64,000 nucleotides of DNA from Candidatus Gastranaerophilales bacterium (lineage in GTDB: Bacteria; Cyanobacteriota; Vampirovibrionia; Gastranaerophilales; Gastranaerophilaceae). The notes under the pieces are model-generated. The model made no database searches, had not been told where the DNA came from, and saw only the letters and a list, made by a program, of their open reading frames with translations. The stretch is taken from contig CALVEG010000002.1 in NCBI GenBank assembly GCA_944326525.1, positions 124,001-188,000 on the forward strand. Reading direction: 5' to 3'. Both the position numbers and the translations under genes were made by a program. Each line of letters opens with the position of its first letter. Position 1 is the first letter of the stretch. This document shows positions 15,492 to 25,102 of this stretch, in pieces.

Positions 15492-16282
15492 TATTTAACA
15501 CCTCCTTTTACTGCATCAAACGCAGAACTCTTTAATGCTGCATTTGCCATTTGATAATTTTGCATTTGTGCATTTTGACTTTCTGGTTTATTTTCTTTCT
15601 TTTTATCTTTTTCTGGATCCATTCCGAATACATATTTCAAAATCGGAGGTATTAACATAATTGTAATCCACGCTCTTGGAATTCCTATTACGATATCAGG
15701 TCCCATCTTTATCAATTTTTCAACATTTTTGAATTTAGGTGTTTTTGTTAGACCTTTTTCTTTCAAACTTCCAAGATAACTTTCTGCTTTCTTACCTAAA
15801 CCTAGCCATTTAACCGGGTCTGCTTTTACTTTCTTCATTGCAGCATCAAATGGACTCATTATAATTGTTGAGGAGATAAAACCGATTACGCCTGATGCAA
15901 CTGCGTGGGCTGCTGCATTCATTTTATCTTTTTTATTCTTTCCACTTATTTCATCCGGCAATGCCATAATTGTTAATGGTCTGCATACACCAGCTAAAAT
16001 CAAAGAGAAAAGTGCGTTACAAGAAATCGGATGATCCTCTGCATATTCAAGTAAAGATCCAAATGTCTTGCTATTGAGAATTTTGTCCCCTAAAGATTTA
16101 GCGGCAACCTCGCTCACTCTCGCTGACGGATTACCGCTAAAACTTACACTATATTCTCTTGTTTTATTCTGCTTGTCACACAAACCTGCTGCGGTTCGCT
16201 TTTTAAAATTTCGGGGTTCTAAAGAAACCGCTCCTGTGCCCGTCGATTCGGGACTGTAGCTGTTGAGTAAATTAATTTTCAT
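15491..16282 (-). CDS. Membrane-associated protein of unknown function, pair 1 member A
   Basis: This 263-residue protein has YSVSFSGNPS at residues 44-53 after a basic variable N-terminus. Hydrophobic segments follow (NALFSLILAGVCRPLTIMAL, AAAHAVASGVIGFISSTIIM, AWITIMLIPPILKYVFG) and then a Lys/Glu/Gln-rich tail. It is the first gene of the coupled pair; the order of variable N-terminus, F-x-G and helices matches member B. There is no cleavable signal peptide, so membrane insertion would be through internal helices or after non-Sec export. No family recognised. Confidence 0.65.
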   Translation of the reverse strand: MKINLLNSYSPESTGTGAVSLEPRNFKKRTAAGLCDKQNKTREYSVSFSGNPSARVSEVAAKSLGDKILNSKTFGSLLEYAEDHPISCNALFSLILAGVCRPLTIMALPDEISGKNKKDKMNAAAHAVASGVIGFISSTIIMSPFDAAMKKVKADPVKWLGLGKKAESYLGSLKEKGLTKTPKFKNVEKLIKMGPDIVIGIPRAWITIMLIPPILKYVFGMDPEKDKKKENKPESQNAQMQNYQMANAALKSSAFDAVKGGVK

Positions 16283-16476
16283 GTTCCACCAAATTTTTAA
16301 CTAATAGTCTGTACATTTATTCTAAATCAAAACATATTTTTTTTTGCTCTTTTTTTTTAAAAACTTTACAATTTGTTTTGAATGTTTATTTAAATTTACT
16401 CCTATTAATTTAACTGCAATATTTTTGTCAAATAGAACTTCTTAACATTTAGTGTAAGATTAACACTTTATATACT

Positions 16477-17307
16477 CTAAATATCTAATGCTATATCCAA
16501 TGTTGGAGCTTTTGCTACTATTGCGCTTGAAGATATTATATCTACTCCTGTTGATGCTATTTCATTTACTGTTGAAAGATTTACGTTTCCGCTCGCTTCA
16601 ACTATCGCAGTATGGTTAATCATTTGAACAGCTTTTTTCATATTTTCAACTGTCATATTATCTAGCATTATTATATCTACATTGCATTCCAATGCTTCTA
16701 TAACTTGTTCTAGGGTATCACATTCAACTTCTATTTTATGAGCATGTGACAAGTTTTTGCGTAATTTTCCCACTGCTTTTGTTATAGTACCCGCAAGACG
16801 AATATGATTATCTTTTATCATTGCGCAATCTGAAAGATTAAATCTGTGAAGCGCGCCGCCTCCTGTTTTTACTGAATATTTTTCAAACATTCTAAAATTC
16901 GGAGTCGTTTTTCTGGTATCTACGATTTTGGCACTATAAGGTGATATTGCTTCCTGATATTTACGGGTTTCTGTTGCAATTCCGCTCATTCTCTGAATAT
17001 AATTCAGGGCAAGCCTTTCTCCCATTAAAAGTTCTTTTGCAGGACCTGATATATCCGCAAGCTTGTCGCCTTTTTTTATCTTATCACCATCTTTAAAATG
17101 AAAATCTATCTTGATATCTTCGCTTAAAAGTCTGTAAACAGTTTTAAAAACTTCAACTCCGCAAAGAACACCGTCGCTTCTGGTGTTCAGAAAACCTGCA
17201 AGCTTGTCTGTCTCTTCTGCCAAATTCTCTGTTGTGATATCTCCATATCCGATATCCTCTATCAATGCTGATTTTACATGTTCTTCCATTATAAATTTAT
17301 TTAGCAA
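16477..17307 (-). CDS. nadC: Nicotinate-nucleotide pyrophosphorylase (quinolinate phosphoribosyltransferase)
   Basis: NadC converts quinolinate and PRPP to nicotinate mononucleotide in de novo NAD synthesis. Diagnostic motifs are VDTRKTTPNFRMFEKYSV, GGALHRFNLSD, IKDNHI and IEVECDTLEQ, with a C-terminal GNVNLSTVNEIASTGVD. The frame is open to 17352, but AAGGAG is followed after 7 nt by an in-frame TTG at 17307, giving 276 residues (MLNKFIMEEHVKSAL); this avoids overlap with nadB and fits the family length. The alternative is ATG 17289. It lies 28 nt downstream of nadB in one operon. nadA, the remaining gene for making quinolinate, is not in the window. Confidence 0.92.
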   Translation of the reverse strand: MLNKFIMEEHVKSALIEDIGYGDITTENLAEETDKLAGFLNTRSDGVLCGVEVFKTVYRLLSEDIKIDFHFKDGDKIKKGDKLADISGPAKELLMGERLALNYIQRMSGIATETRKYQEAISPYSAKIVDTRKTTPNFRMFEKYSVKTGGGALHRFNLSDCAMIKDNHIRLAGTITKAVGKLRKNLSHAHKIEVECDTLEQVIEALECNVDIIMLDNMTVENMKKAVQMINHTAIVEASGNVNLSTVNEIASTGVDIISSSAIVAKAPTLDIALDI

Positions 17308-17335
17308 TTCTATTCTCCTTATATTTAGACTCTTG

Positions 17336-19015
17336 TTATACAGCAGTTTCAAAATCCGAACCGCTTGATTCTACTAGATTAACAGAGTTTTGGTTCTTTA
17401 AAATCTTCTTCGCATCCTCTATTGAAGTTCTGGTTAAACAAGTGTGCACGCCCTTTTCATTTCTATCAAGGAAATCTGTTCTATAATGCGCCCCTCGAGA
17501 TTCTTTGCGCTTGAGTGCAGACATTATTACCATTTCCGCAATTGATAGCATATCTCTAAATTCATATTCTTCCTTCGAAATACATTTATAACTCCTATGA
17601 AATCCGGATTTCAATTCTTCCAATTCGTTTAATGCATTTTCAAGAGTATCTTGGCTTCTGTAAACACCTGCGCCTCGCCACATTATATCCTGAAGTTTTT
17701 TTCGCATTTGTGTTACGTCTATTTCTTCTAAATATATATCCTCAGAATATTTTTCGATTATAGATCTGATTGTTTCATTAATCTGTTTAGGCGCACTCAA
17801 TGAAAGAGTTTTCAAGTAATTTGCTACTTCATAAGCACAAACAACACATTCTAAAAGTGAATTACTTGCAAGTCTGTTTCCGCCATGCAAGCCTGTGGAT
17901 GAAACTTCACCGATTGCATAAAGTCCTTTAATCGAAGTTTCACCTTCAACATTTGTTTTAACTCCGCCCATCATATAGTGAGCCGCCGGCGCTACCGGTA
18001 TAAAATCTTTCGAAATATCAATCCCGTTTTCAAGACATTTTTTAGAAATAGTTGGAAATCTTTTTGCAAGCTTTTCACTATCAATGCAAGTCGCATTTAA
18101 ATAAACATTGTCTGTATGATTTTTAAGCATTTCGTTATAAATGGCTCTTGTAACAATATCTCTCGGTGCAAGTTCGCATCTTTCATCGTATTTGTGCATA
18201 AATTCCACACCTAATTTATCAACAAGTTTTGCACCTTCGCCTCTTACAGCTTCAGAAATCAAAAATCTGTTTTCATCCCCGTCAATCGCCAAAGCTGTCG
18301 GATGAAACTGTACAAATTCCATATCCTGCATAACAGCTCCTGCATTAAAGGCCAATGCCATTCCATCACCTGTTGCACCTGATGGATTTGTTGTGTATTT
18401 GTAAAGCTGTCCTATTCCTCCTGTTGCCAAAATTACGGCTGAAGAATAAATTACTTCATATTCACCGGTTATATTATTAAATACTATAACTCCCTTACAT
18501 TCATTTGTTTCATCAACTAATAATTCTACCGCTGTTGTTTCTTCATAAACATCAATATTTGAATTATCACTTACTGCTTTTCTTAAAGCTGTTGTAACCA
18601 TTCGGCCTGTAGCATCTCCACCTGAATGGAGAACTCTCCTTACGCTATGTGCAGCTTCCAGAGTAAATGTAAAATTACCATCATCATCTCTGTCAAATTC
18701 TACTCCAAAATTCAGTAAATCTTTTATTACTTTATCTGAATTTTCAGAAATAAATTTAACAGTATTCAGTTCACTCAATCCTGCACCAGCTTTAATGGTG
18801 TCACTTATATGAGAGGCCGTAGAGTCTTTTTTATTTTCTTTCAAAACTCCAACCATACCGCCTTGGGCGTAGTATGAATTGCTTTCACCAAGCTTTGACT
18901 TTGTGACCAGCAAAATTCCATCATCGAGCCTTACCTGCTGCTCAATTTTTAACGCTGCATATAAACCTGCAAGCCCGCTTCCTATTATTATGGCTGAATA
19001 TTTTGAATATTTCAT
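17336..19015 (-). CDS. nadB: L-aspartate oxidase
   Basis: This FAD enzyme oxidises L-aspartate to iminoaspartate, the first step of de novo NAD synthesis. The N-terminal dinucleotide fold is IIIGSGLAGLYAALKI. Substrate-site motifs include YYAQGGM, RRVLHSGGDATG, FVQFHPTAL, DERCELAPRDIVTRAI and GLHGGNRLASNSLLE, followed by the C-terminal helical domain with RKESRGAHYR. The 559-residue length is slightly above the usual ~530. The ATG at 19015 has AAGGGATG 6 nt upstream. It is operonic with nadC. In anaerobes fumarate can replace oxygen as the acceptor. Confidence 0.93.
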   Translation of the reverse strand: MKYSKYSAIIIGSGLAGLYAALKIEQQVRLDDGILLVTKSKLGESNSYYAQGGMVGVLKENKKDSTASHISDTIKAGAGLSELNTVKFISENSDKVIKDLLNFGVEFDRDDDGNFTFTLEAAHSVRRVLHSGGDATGRMVTTALRKAVSDNSNIDVYEETTAVELLVDETNECKGVIVFNNITGEYEVIYSSAVILATGGIGQLYKYTTNPSGATGDGMALAFNAGAVMQDMEFVQFHPTALAIDGDENRFLISEAVRGEGAKLVDKLGVEFMHKYDERCELAPRDIVTRAIYNEMLKNHTDNVYLNATCIDSEKLAKRFPTISKKCLENGIDISKDFIPVAPAAHYMMGGVKTNVEGETSIKGLYAIGEVSSTGLHGGNRLASNSLLECVVCAYEVANYLKTLSLSAPKQINETIRSIIEKYSEDIYLEEIDVTQMRKKLQDIMWRGAGVYRSQDTLENALNELEELKSGFHRSYKCISKEEYEFRDMLSIAEMVIMSALKRKESRGAHYRTDFLDRNEKGVHTCLTRTSIEDAKKILKNQNSVNLVESSGSDFETAV

Positions 19016-19287
19016 GGCTACACATCCCTTTTTCTATCTTTAATATTTTAACTTAAAGCATATTTTTTTTCCAGCGCTAAAAAATAAATTTTTTATTAAG
19101 AATTAAATTACAGCGATCATATTTTTGTTTTGTTCATTATTATGTTACTGCTTATCAGAAATCAAATTTTATTTAAAAATTAATCCGGCAAAATATAGGA
19201 AAACCAAACTTCTGCAAAGACTGATTTAAATGACATATAAAAGCTTTTAAATAATAATGCACTATTCCAGCAAAAAACGGAGGATAT

Positions 19288-19956
19288 ATGACAAATACCA
19301 CAATCAGAATACTTCTAGCGGAAGATCAAAAATTAATGCGTGTTGGGCTTAAGTCACTATTTGAGGAGCATAAAGAACTTGAAATCATCTCTGAAGCCCA
19401 AAGCGGGAAAGAAGCAGTAGAAAAATATAAAACAGTTCACCCTGATATTGTACTTATGGACCTTGGGCTTCCTGATATGAGCGGAATTGAAGCAACGAAA
19501 AAAATTCTTGAATTTGACACGAAAGCCAAAATTATCATCCTAACTTCGCATATTTCGGAAAGTGAAGTTATAGATTCACTTCATGCCGGCGCCTGCGCTT
19601 ATGTAATGAAAGATATAAACACTGAAATTTTGAAAATGATTATAAAAACGATAAAAGACGGTGCAATGTGGCTTGATCCTCAAGTTGTTCCAATACTTAG
19701 AGAAAAGAATTGCGGAGTAATTCCGCCTCGTCAAATGTCAAGAGCAATGTTCAAAGAACAGCACTCAAATTTAACCCAAAGAGAATACGAAGTTCTAAAA
19801 CTTGTAGTTGACGGGAAATCAAACAATGAAATAGCTCAAATTTTGACGATAAGCGAACATACAGCAAAAGCTCACGTATGCAATATTATTCAAAAACTTG
19901 TAGTAGACGACCGCACTCAGGCGGCAGTTAAAGCGTTAAAAGAAGGACTTGTGTAG
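19288..19956 (+). CDS. NarL/FixJ-type response regulator
   Basis: Residues 1-125 form a receiver domain with acidic pair Glu12-Asp13, phospho-acceptor Asp58 in VLMDLGLPDMSG, Thr86 and Lys108. Residues ~160-222 are a LuxR/GerE helix-turn-helix (LTQREYEVLKLVVDGKSNNE, ISEHTAKAHV). The start has GGAGG 6 nt upstream. No sensor kinase is nearby, so it is an orphan regulator. A single HTH-domain relative lies 480 nt downstream on the opposite strand. Confidence 0.9.
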   Translation: MTNTTIRILLAEDQKLMRVGLKSLFEEHKELEIISEAQSGKEAVEKYKTVHPDIVLMDLGLPDMSGIEATKKILEFDTKAKIIILTSHISESEVIDSLHAGACAYVMKDINTEILKMIIKTIKDGAMWLDPQVVPILREKNCGVIPPRQMSRAMFKEQHSNLTQREYEVLKLVVDGKSNNEIAQILTISEHTAKAHVCNIIQKLVVDDRTQAAVKALKEGLV

Positions 19957-20057
19957 TAGTTTTCTTGAATTATTACATTACGTAACAATAAAGCCTTTTT
20001 TACTTAAGAATTTACTAAATCAAACCGTAATTTTTTATGTAGAAAGGTTTTATTGCT

Positions 20058-20399
20058 ATGTTGGAAAAAGATATTGATAGATTTTTAAACGAATTGGCAG
20101 TTTCAAAAGCTTGGGCAGATGATTTTGCTGATGCTATACAATCAGAATCAGACCTTGAAATTTTAAAAGAAGCTGCAAATCTAAAAAACAAAACAGGTGA
20201 AAGAATTTACGACAACTTCCAGCTTTTCCAATTTCTTGGAGGGGATATGAAAACAAAACTTGAACTTGCCAAAAAATTTGCGGAAGTAAATCCTGAATAT
20301 TCAAGCAAAAACTTTAATCTTCCTGTGATTGATTACATAATTAAAAATAACCTCACAAATGATGAAGCAGTTTCAATAATTCAAAATGCCGGTAAATGA
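20058..20399 (+). CDS. Small helical protein of unknown function
   Basis: This 113-residue, acidic, predicted all-helical protein has no signal or membrane segment. The first ~45 residues (RFLNELAVSKAWADDFADAI then DLEILKEAANL) loosely recall the Nif11-like helical leader domain found in cyanobacteria, but the match is too weak to assert. GAAAGG precedes the ATG by 12 nt. It follows the response regulator by 100 nt on the same strand and could be co-transcribed. Confidence 0.6.
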   Translation: MLEKDIDRFLNELAVSKAWADDFADAIQSESDLEILKEAANLKNKTGERIYDNFQLFQFLGGDMKTKLELAKKFAEVNPEYSSKNFNLPVIDYIIKNNLTNDEAVSIIQNAGK

Positions 20400-20433
20400 T
20401 TAACCCGACAATTTAATGACAGAAAATAAAATC

Positions 20434-20661
20434 TTATTCACAAATTCCCTCTCTTATTGCAATACAAGCCGCATCTGTTCGGTTTTTCGCGTTTAACTTT
20501 TTAATTATTGAACTTACATGAGCTTTTACAGTGTGGACACTCACGTAAATTTTTTCTGCTATTTCGTGATTATCATAACCTTTTGTAATTTGCTGCAATA
20601 TTATATATTCTCGCTCTGTCAGATCCCGACATTTACCAGCTTTTGATGAAACGTTTTTCAT
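20434..20661 (-). CDS. Stand-alone LuxR-type HTH protein
   Basis: This 75-residue protein consists almost only of a GerE/LuxR DNA-binding domain: LTEREYIILQQITKGYDNHE then VSVHTVKAHVSSIIKKL. It is clearly related to the C-terminal domain of the response regulator at 19288, without a receiver. The ribosome-binding site AAAGG precedes the ATG by 7 nt. Such proteins can bind DNA constitutively or compete with full-length regulators; which applies here is unknown. Confidence 0.8.
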   Translation of the reverse strand: MKNVSSKAGKCRDLTEREYIILQQITKGYDNHEIAEKIYVSVHTVKAHVSSIIKKLNAKNRTDAACIAIREGICE

Positions 20662-20778
20662 ATAAAGCCTTTCTTTTTATAGAAAAATACTACATTATTA
20701 AGCATGCTTAACTTAATTATTATGAATCATAAATAAAGATTTAAAAAGATCTGCCATTAATAATATTTCGTTTTTTAA

Positions 20779-21678
20779 TCAAACTTTATATTTTTGCACT
20801 CTTTGCATTTTTCTTGTCACTATAAGCATTACACCTGACAAAATCATAAAAACACCTAAGCAAATTCTTGGCGTAAGTTGTTCATTAAACAACAAAACCC
20901 CAAAGAATATTGCAGTTAAAGGCTCCAACGCACCCAAAATTGCTGTTGTAGTTGATCCGATAAGTTTTATTGCAACCGTAATTGTTTCTATTGAAATAAT
21001 AGTCGGTAACAACGCAAGCCCCAATGCACAAAGCCATAAAAAAGGATCTTCTATAACTTGAAGCTCTGTACAGAATTTCAAATTAACAACATATACCAAA
21101 AGCCCAAAAAGCATTACATAAAAAGAAAGCTTGTCACTTTTCATATGCTTGACCGTCTTGATATTCTTAACCCCGATAATATATAAAGCATAAAGAAGCG
21201 CAGAAGTTAAAACTATCAAAACACCTTGTATATTCAAATCATCTCCGGGTTTACCTTTATACAGCAAAATAATACCGGAAGTTGTAAGACAAATTGCAAC
21301 AATCATTGCTTTTGTAATTTTTTCTTTAAAAAACACCGCCATCAAAACCGCAACCATAATCGGATATATAAAAAGAATTGTACACGCAATTCCGGCTGCG
21401 ATATGCTCAAATGCCATAAATAAAGTAAGAGAAGAAAGGGAGAAAAATATTCCTAAGATAAAAAGCGGAATGAATTCTTTTAAACTAATTTTCAAAGAGT
21501 CTTTTTTAACAAATTTAATCCACAAACCATAAATCAAAACTGCGAAAAAATACCTGTAAAACAAAACTGAATTAACACCAATTCCACCGTTATACATAGG
21601 CAGTGCAAACAAAGGGTTCATCCCGTAACTCGCAGCAGCAATTGATCCGTTTAAAAATCCGGCAGCCCGTCTTTTCAT
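20779..21678 (-). CDS. EamA/DMT-family transporter
   Basis: This 299-residue protein has ten predicted transmembrane helices arranged as two EamA repeats; the motif LGALEPLTAIFFGVLLFNE in the second half is typical of the RhaT/EamA drug/metabolite superfamily. The C-terminus is basic. AGGGAGG lies 5 nt before the ATG. Members export amino acids or metabolites; the substrate cannot be told from sequence. Confidence 0.85.
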   Translation of the reverse strand: MKRRAAGFLNGSIAAASYGMNPLFALPMYNGGIGVNSVLFYRYFFAVLIYGLWIKFVKKDSLKISLKEFIPLFILGIFFSLSSLTLFMAFEHIAAGIACTILFIYPIMVAVLMAVFFKEKITKAMIVAICLTTSGIILLYKGKPGDDLNIQGVLIVLTSALLYALYIIGVKNIKTVKHMKSDKLSFYVMLFGLLVYVVNLKFCTELQVIEDPFLWLCALGLALLPTIISIETITVAIKLIGSTTTAILGALEPLTAIFFGVLLFNEQLTPRICLGVFMILSGVMLIVTRKMQRVQKYKV

Positions 21679-21802
21679 ATTTCCTCCCTATATATATTAG
21701 AGCTTAAACTAAACAACTTTAAAAATCAAAATTTTTAAACAAATATAAAATCAGTAATTTTGAAAAATTTGCCAATTGTTTTTTACATGCCATAATGAAG
21801 TT

Positions 21803-24628
21803 ATGTCAGACGTTATAAAAATAAAGGGAGCAAAAGAACATAATTTAAAAGATGTCTCAGTCGAAATTCCGAAGAACGAACTTGTAGTTTTTACAGGAGT
21901 TTCAGGCTCAGGCAAAAGTTCGCTTGCATTCGATACTATTTTTGCGGAAGGTCAAAGAAGATATATAGAAAGCCTTTCTACATACGCAAGACAATTCTTG
22001 GGGCAAATGGACAAACCAGATGTCGAATACATAGATGGGCTTTCACCTGCAATTTCAATTGATCAAAAATCCACAAGCAACAACCCGAGATCAACAGTCG
22101 GAACGGTTACGGAAATTTACGACTACTTAAGACTTCTGTACGCAAGGATAGGAACGCCTTATTGTCCTGAATGCGGAGCTGAAATTAAGCCACAAACCAT
22201 TGATGAGATTGTAAATTCAATTCTTAAACTTCCGCAAGGAACAAAAATCCAGATTTTAGCACCAATTGCCCGAGGAAAGAAAGGTGAATTTCAATCTACA
22301 TTTGAAGAATTAAGACAAGAAGGTTTTGTAAGGGTTAAAGTTGACGGTGAAGTTTACAACCTTGATGAGGACGAGATTAACCTTGCCAAAACAAAAAAAC
22401 ACGATATTTCTGTAGTCGTTGACAGAATAGTAGTAAAACCGGAAGCACAATCAAGAATTGCAGATAGTGTCGGAATAGCTCTTCAAAAGTCCGATGGCAT
22501 AATCATTGTTGATGTAATCGGTGATAAAGAAATAATTTTTAGTGAAAAACTAGCTTGCCCTAATTGCAATTTAAGTTTTGAAGAACTAGCCCCGAGGATT
22601 TTTTCATTCAATAACCCATACGGAGCCTGCGAAAGATGTTCAGGAATCGGGGTTGACTATGAAATTTCACCGGATCTTGTAGTTCCGGACAAAACAAAAT
22701 CCATAAACGACGGAGCTATCTACCCTTGGGACAAATCTTCAACAACATATTACAAAGATGTTTTAGCCGCAGTTACGGAGCATTACGGAATAGATGCGGA
22801 TAAACCTTTTGAATTGCTTACAAAGTCTCAGCAAGACATAATTTTATACGGAGCACCGGATATCATAAAAATGAAAATAAAAGGTTTCACGACAAAACGC
22901 TACGAAACCCGCTACCAAGATTATCCAGGAGTAATTCCGTATTTAATGAAAAAATACCACGAATCCGATGCGGATTACTGGCGGGAGGAAATTGAAAAAT
23001 ACATGATAATGACACCTTGCAAAGCCTGCAAAGGTGCAAGATTAAAACCATTTCCGCTTGCCGTAAAAATCAAAGGTAAGAATATTTATGAATTTACGCT
23101 TATGTCCGTAGACGATGAATATAATTTCATTTCGGATCTATATTTGGAATTAAGCGAATATCAAATACAAATTGCAAAACAAATTCTTGATGAGATAAGA
23201 GCAAGACTGAAATTTTTGAAAGACGTCGGCCTAAGCTACTTAAATCTTTCACGTATGGCAGGAACACTCTCAGGCGGAGAAGCACAGCGAATAAGACTTG
23301 CAACACAAATTGGAAGCGGGCTTTCAGGAGTTTTGTATGTATTAGACGAACCCTCAATTGGGCTTCATCAAAGAGATAATGATAGGCTTATAAAGACACT
23401 GATAAAACTTCGCAATCTCGGAAACACACTTGTCGTAGTTGAACACGACGAAGAAACCATCAGAAACGCTGATTATATAGTTGATATAGGTCCAGGAGCC
23501 GGAGTTTTAGGAGGCGAAGTCATTGCCTGCGGAACCGTTGATGACATAATTAATGCTCCCAATTCCATAACAGGTAAATATCTAAGCGGAGAAAGATATA
23601 TTCCAATTCCTCCAACCATCAGAAAAGGGAACGGACATTTTCTGACGGTTAAAAACGCTCATTTAAATAATCTTAAAAACATAGACTTGGAAATTCCACT
23701 CGGAAAAATTGTTGTTCTGACAGGTGTTTCAGGTTCAGGCAAATCGACGCTTATGCAGGATTTGATTTATGAATACGCAGTTCACAAACTTCGAAAAAAC
23801 AAACCCAAACCTCAAGGCGTAGATGAGATTACGGGATTTGAAAACATCGACAAAATTATTGATATTGACCAATCGCCAATCGGCAGAACGCCAAGATCAA
23901 ACCCTGCAACATACACCGATTTATTCACTCACATAAGAGAATTGTACGCAAAAACAAATGAAGCTAAACTCAGAGGCTACAAAGCAGGCCGTTTCAGCTT
24001 CAACGTAAAAGGCGGGCGCTGCGAAGCCTGCAAAGGTGACGGTGTTAATAAAATCGAAATGAACTTTTTGTCGGATGTTTACGTAAAATGTCCGGTCTGC
24101 AAAGGCAAACGCTATAATAGAGAAACTTTGGAAGTAAAATACAAAGGTAAAACAATTGCCGACGTATTAGATATGAGCGTAAAAGAGGCTCTTGCGTTTT
24201 TTGAAAATGTTCCGAACATAAAACACAAACTCCAAACGCTTAACGACGTCGGACTTGATTATATAAAACTCGGTCAAAGTGCAACAACACTCTCTGGTGG
24301 AGAAGCACAGCGAATTAAACTTGCTTCCGAATTAAACAAAAGAGCCACAGGCAAAACTCTTTACCTTATGGATGAACCTTCTGTCGGACTTCACTGGGCG
24401 GATTTAGACAAGCTTATTAAAATCATCCACGCTCTTGCAGATCAGGGAAATACCATTTTGATAATTGAACACAACCTTGATTTAATCAAAGTTGCCGATT
24501 ACATAATAGATCTCGGCCCCGAAGGCGGCTCGGGAGGCGGGCAGATTGTTGCGGCAGGTTCGCCAAAAGAAGTCGCAAAGGTTAAAAATTCTTACACAGG
24601 TCAGTATCTTAAACCTATGTTTTCTTGA
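21803..24628 (+). CDS. uvrA: Excinuclease ABC subunit A
   Basis: UvrA is the damage-recognition ATPase of nucleotide excision repair. Both ABC modules are present: Walker A GVSGSGKSSLAF near residue 30 and GVSGSGKSTLMQ near 640, each with LSGGEAQRIRLA or LSGGEAQRIKLA and a DEPS Walker B. Zinc modules are CPNC...CERC (about 250-280) and CEACKGDG...CPVCKG (about 740-770). The ORF extends to 21776 but the conserved start MSDVIKIKGAKEHNL is the ATG at 21803, giving 941 residues, the normal size. There is no obvious Shine-Dalgarno. It is transcribed away from the EamA gene. Confidence 0.96.
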   Translation: MSDVIKIKGAKEHNLKDVSVEIPKNELVVFTGVSGSGKSSLAFDTIFAEGQRRYIESLSTYARQFLGQMDKPDVEYIDGLSPAISIDQKSTSNNPRSTVGTVTEIYDYLRLLYARIGTPYCPECGAEIKPQTIDEIVNSILKLPQGTKIQILAPIARGKKGEFQSTFEELRQEGFVRVKVDGEVYNLDEDEINLAKTKKHDISVVVDRIVVKPEAQSRIADSVGIALQKSDGIIIVDVIGDKEIIFSEKLACPNCNLSFEELAPRIFSFNNPYGACERCSGIGVDYEISPDLVVPDKTKSINDGAIYPWDKSSTTYYKDVLAAVTEHYGIDADKPFELLTKSQQDIILYGAPDIIKMKIKGFTTKRYETRYQDYPGVIPYLMKKYHESDADYWREEIEKYMIMTPCKACKGARLKPFPLAVKIKGKNIYEFTLMSVDDEYNFISDLYLELSEYQIQIAKQILDEIRARLKFLKDVGLSYLNLSRMAGTLSGGEAQRIRLATQIGSGLSGVLYVLDEPSIGLHQRDNDRLIKTLIKLRNLGNTLVVVEHDEETIRNADYIVDIGPGAGVLGGEVIACGTVDDIINAPNSITGKYLSGERYIPIPPTIRKGNGHFLTVKNAHLNNLKNIDLEIPLGKIVVLTGVSGSGKSTLMQDLIYEYAVHKLRKNKPKPQGVDEITGFENIDKIIDIDQSPIGRTPRSNPATYTDLFTHIRELYAKTNEAKLRGYKAGRFSFNVKGGRCEACKGDGVNKIEMNFLSDVYVKCPVCKGKRYNRETLEVKYKGKTIADVLDMSVKEALAFFENVPNIKHKLQTLNDVGLDYIKLGQSATTLSGGEAQRIKLASELNKRATGKTLYLMDEPSVGLHWADLDKLIKIIHALADQGNTILIIEHNLDLIKVADYIIDLGPEGGSGGGQIVAAGSPKEVAKVKNSYTGQYLKPMFS

Positions 24629-24682
24629 CATGACAGGCGGATAATGTTTTAATATTTACAGGATAAGGGGTATTCAGAGCTA

Positions 24683-25090
24683 ATGAATTATATTTTTGAT
24701 TTATTGTCTTATTTTTTAAGAGGGCGCAATTCTGTCTGGGGTATTATACTTTTTGTCGGGATAACTTTTTTGTATTATGCATTTCCAAGACCTTATTCCA
24801 CATTGGAATGCGTTGACGGATATTGCAAGCTTTTTAAAGGCTCAAAAGAGCTAAATGCGTTTGCCGTACAGGACGTTCAGTCGTGTGAAGTGTCAAGTAT
24901 GACCCGCCGCTGTACCCGCAGGACAGGCAACAAAAGCCGTAAATATCATTGCTATTATCCTCTTATCACGCTTAACGACGGGCAAAGAGTTTATCTTCCT
25001 TCAAGCTTTGAATCAAGATATAAGGATCAAATTAGAAATTTTTGCGGTAATTTGAAATCAGGTAAAGATTTTACTCAAAAAGAAAGATAA
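24683..25090 (+). CDS. Small membrane-anchored Cys-rich protein, unknown
   Basis: This 135-residue protein has one transmembrane helix near the N-terminus (SVWGIILFVGITFLYYAF) followed by a ~95-residue domain with seven Cys (CVDGYCKL, SCEVS, RRCTRR, HCYYPL, NFCGN). The N-in orientation would place the Cys-rich domain outside, where disulfides could form. It is 12 nt upstream of the exported acidic protein gene, so the two form an operon and may act together at the envelope. No family recognised. Confidence 0.65.
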   Translation: MNYIFDLLSYFLRGRNSVWGIILFVGITFLYYAFPRPYSTLECVDGYCKLFKGSKELNAFAVQDVQSCEVSSMTRRCTRRTGNKSRKYHCYYPLITLNDGQRVYLPSSFESRYKDQIRNFCGNLKSGKDFTQKER

Positions 25091-25102
25091 AAGGGAATAT
25101 TA

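Noticed and set aside
20058-20399. Nif11 leader-peptide family assignment
   Set aside because: Only a loose helical similarity in the first 45 residues, with no downstream core peptide or modifying enzymes.
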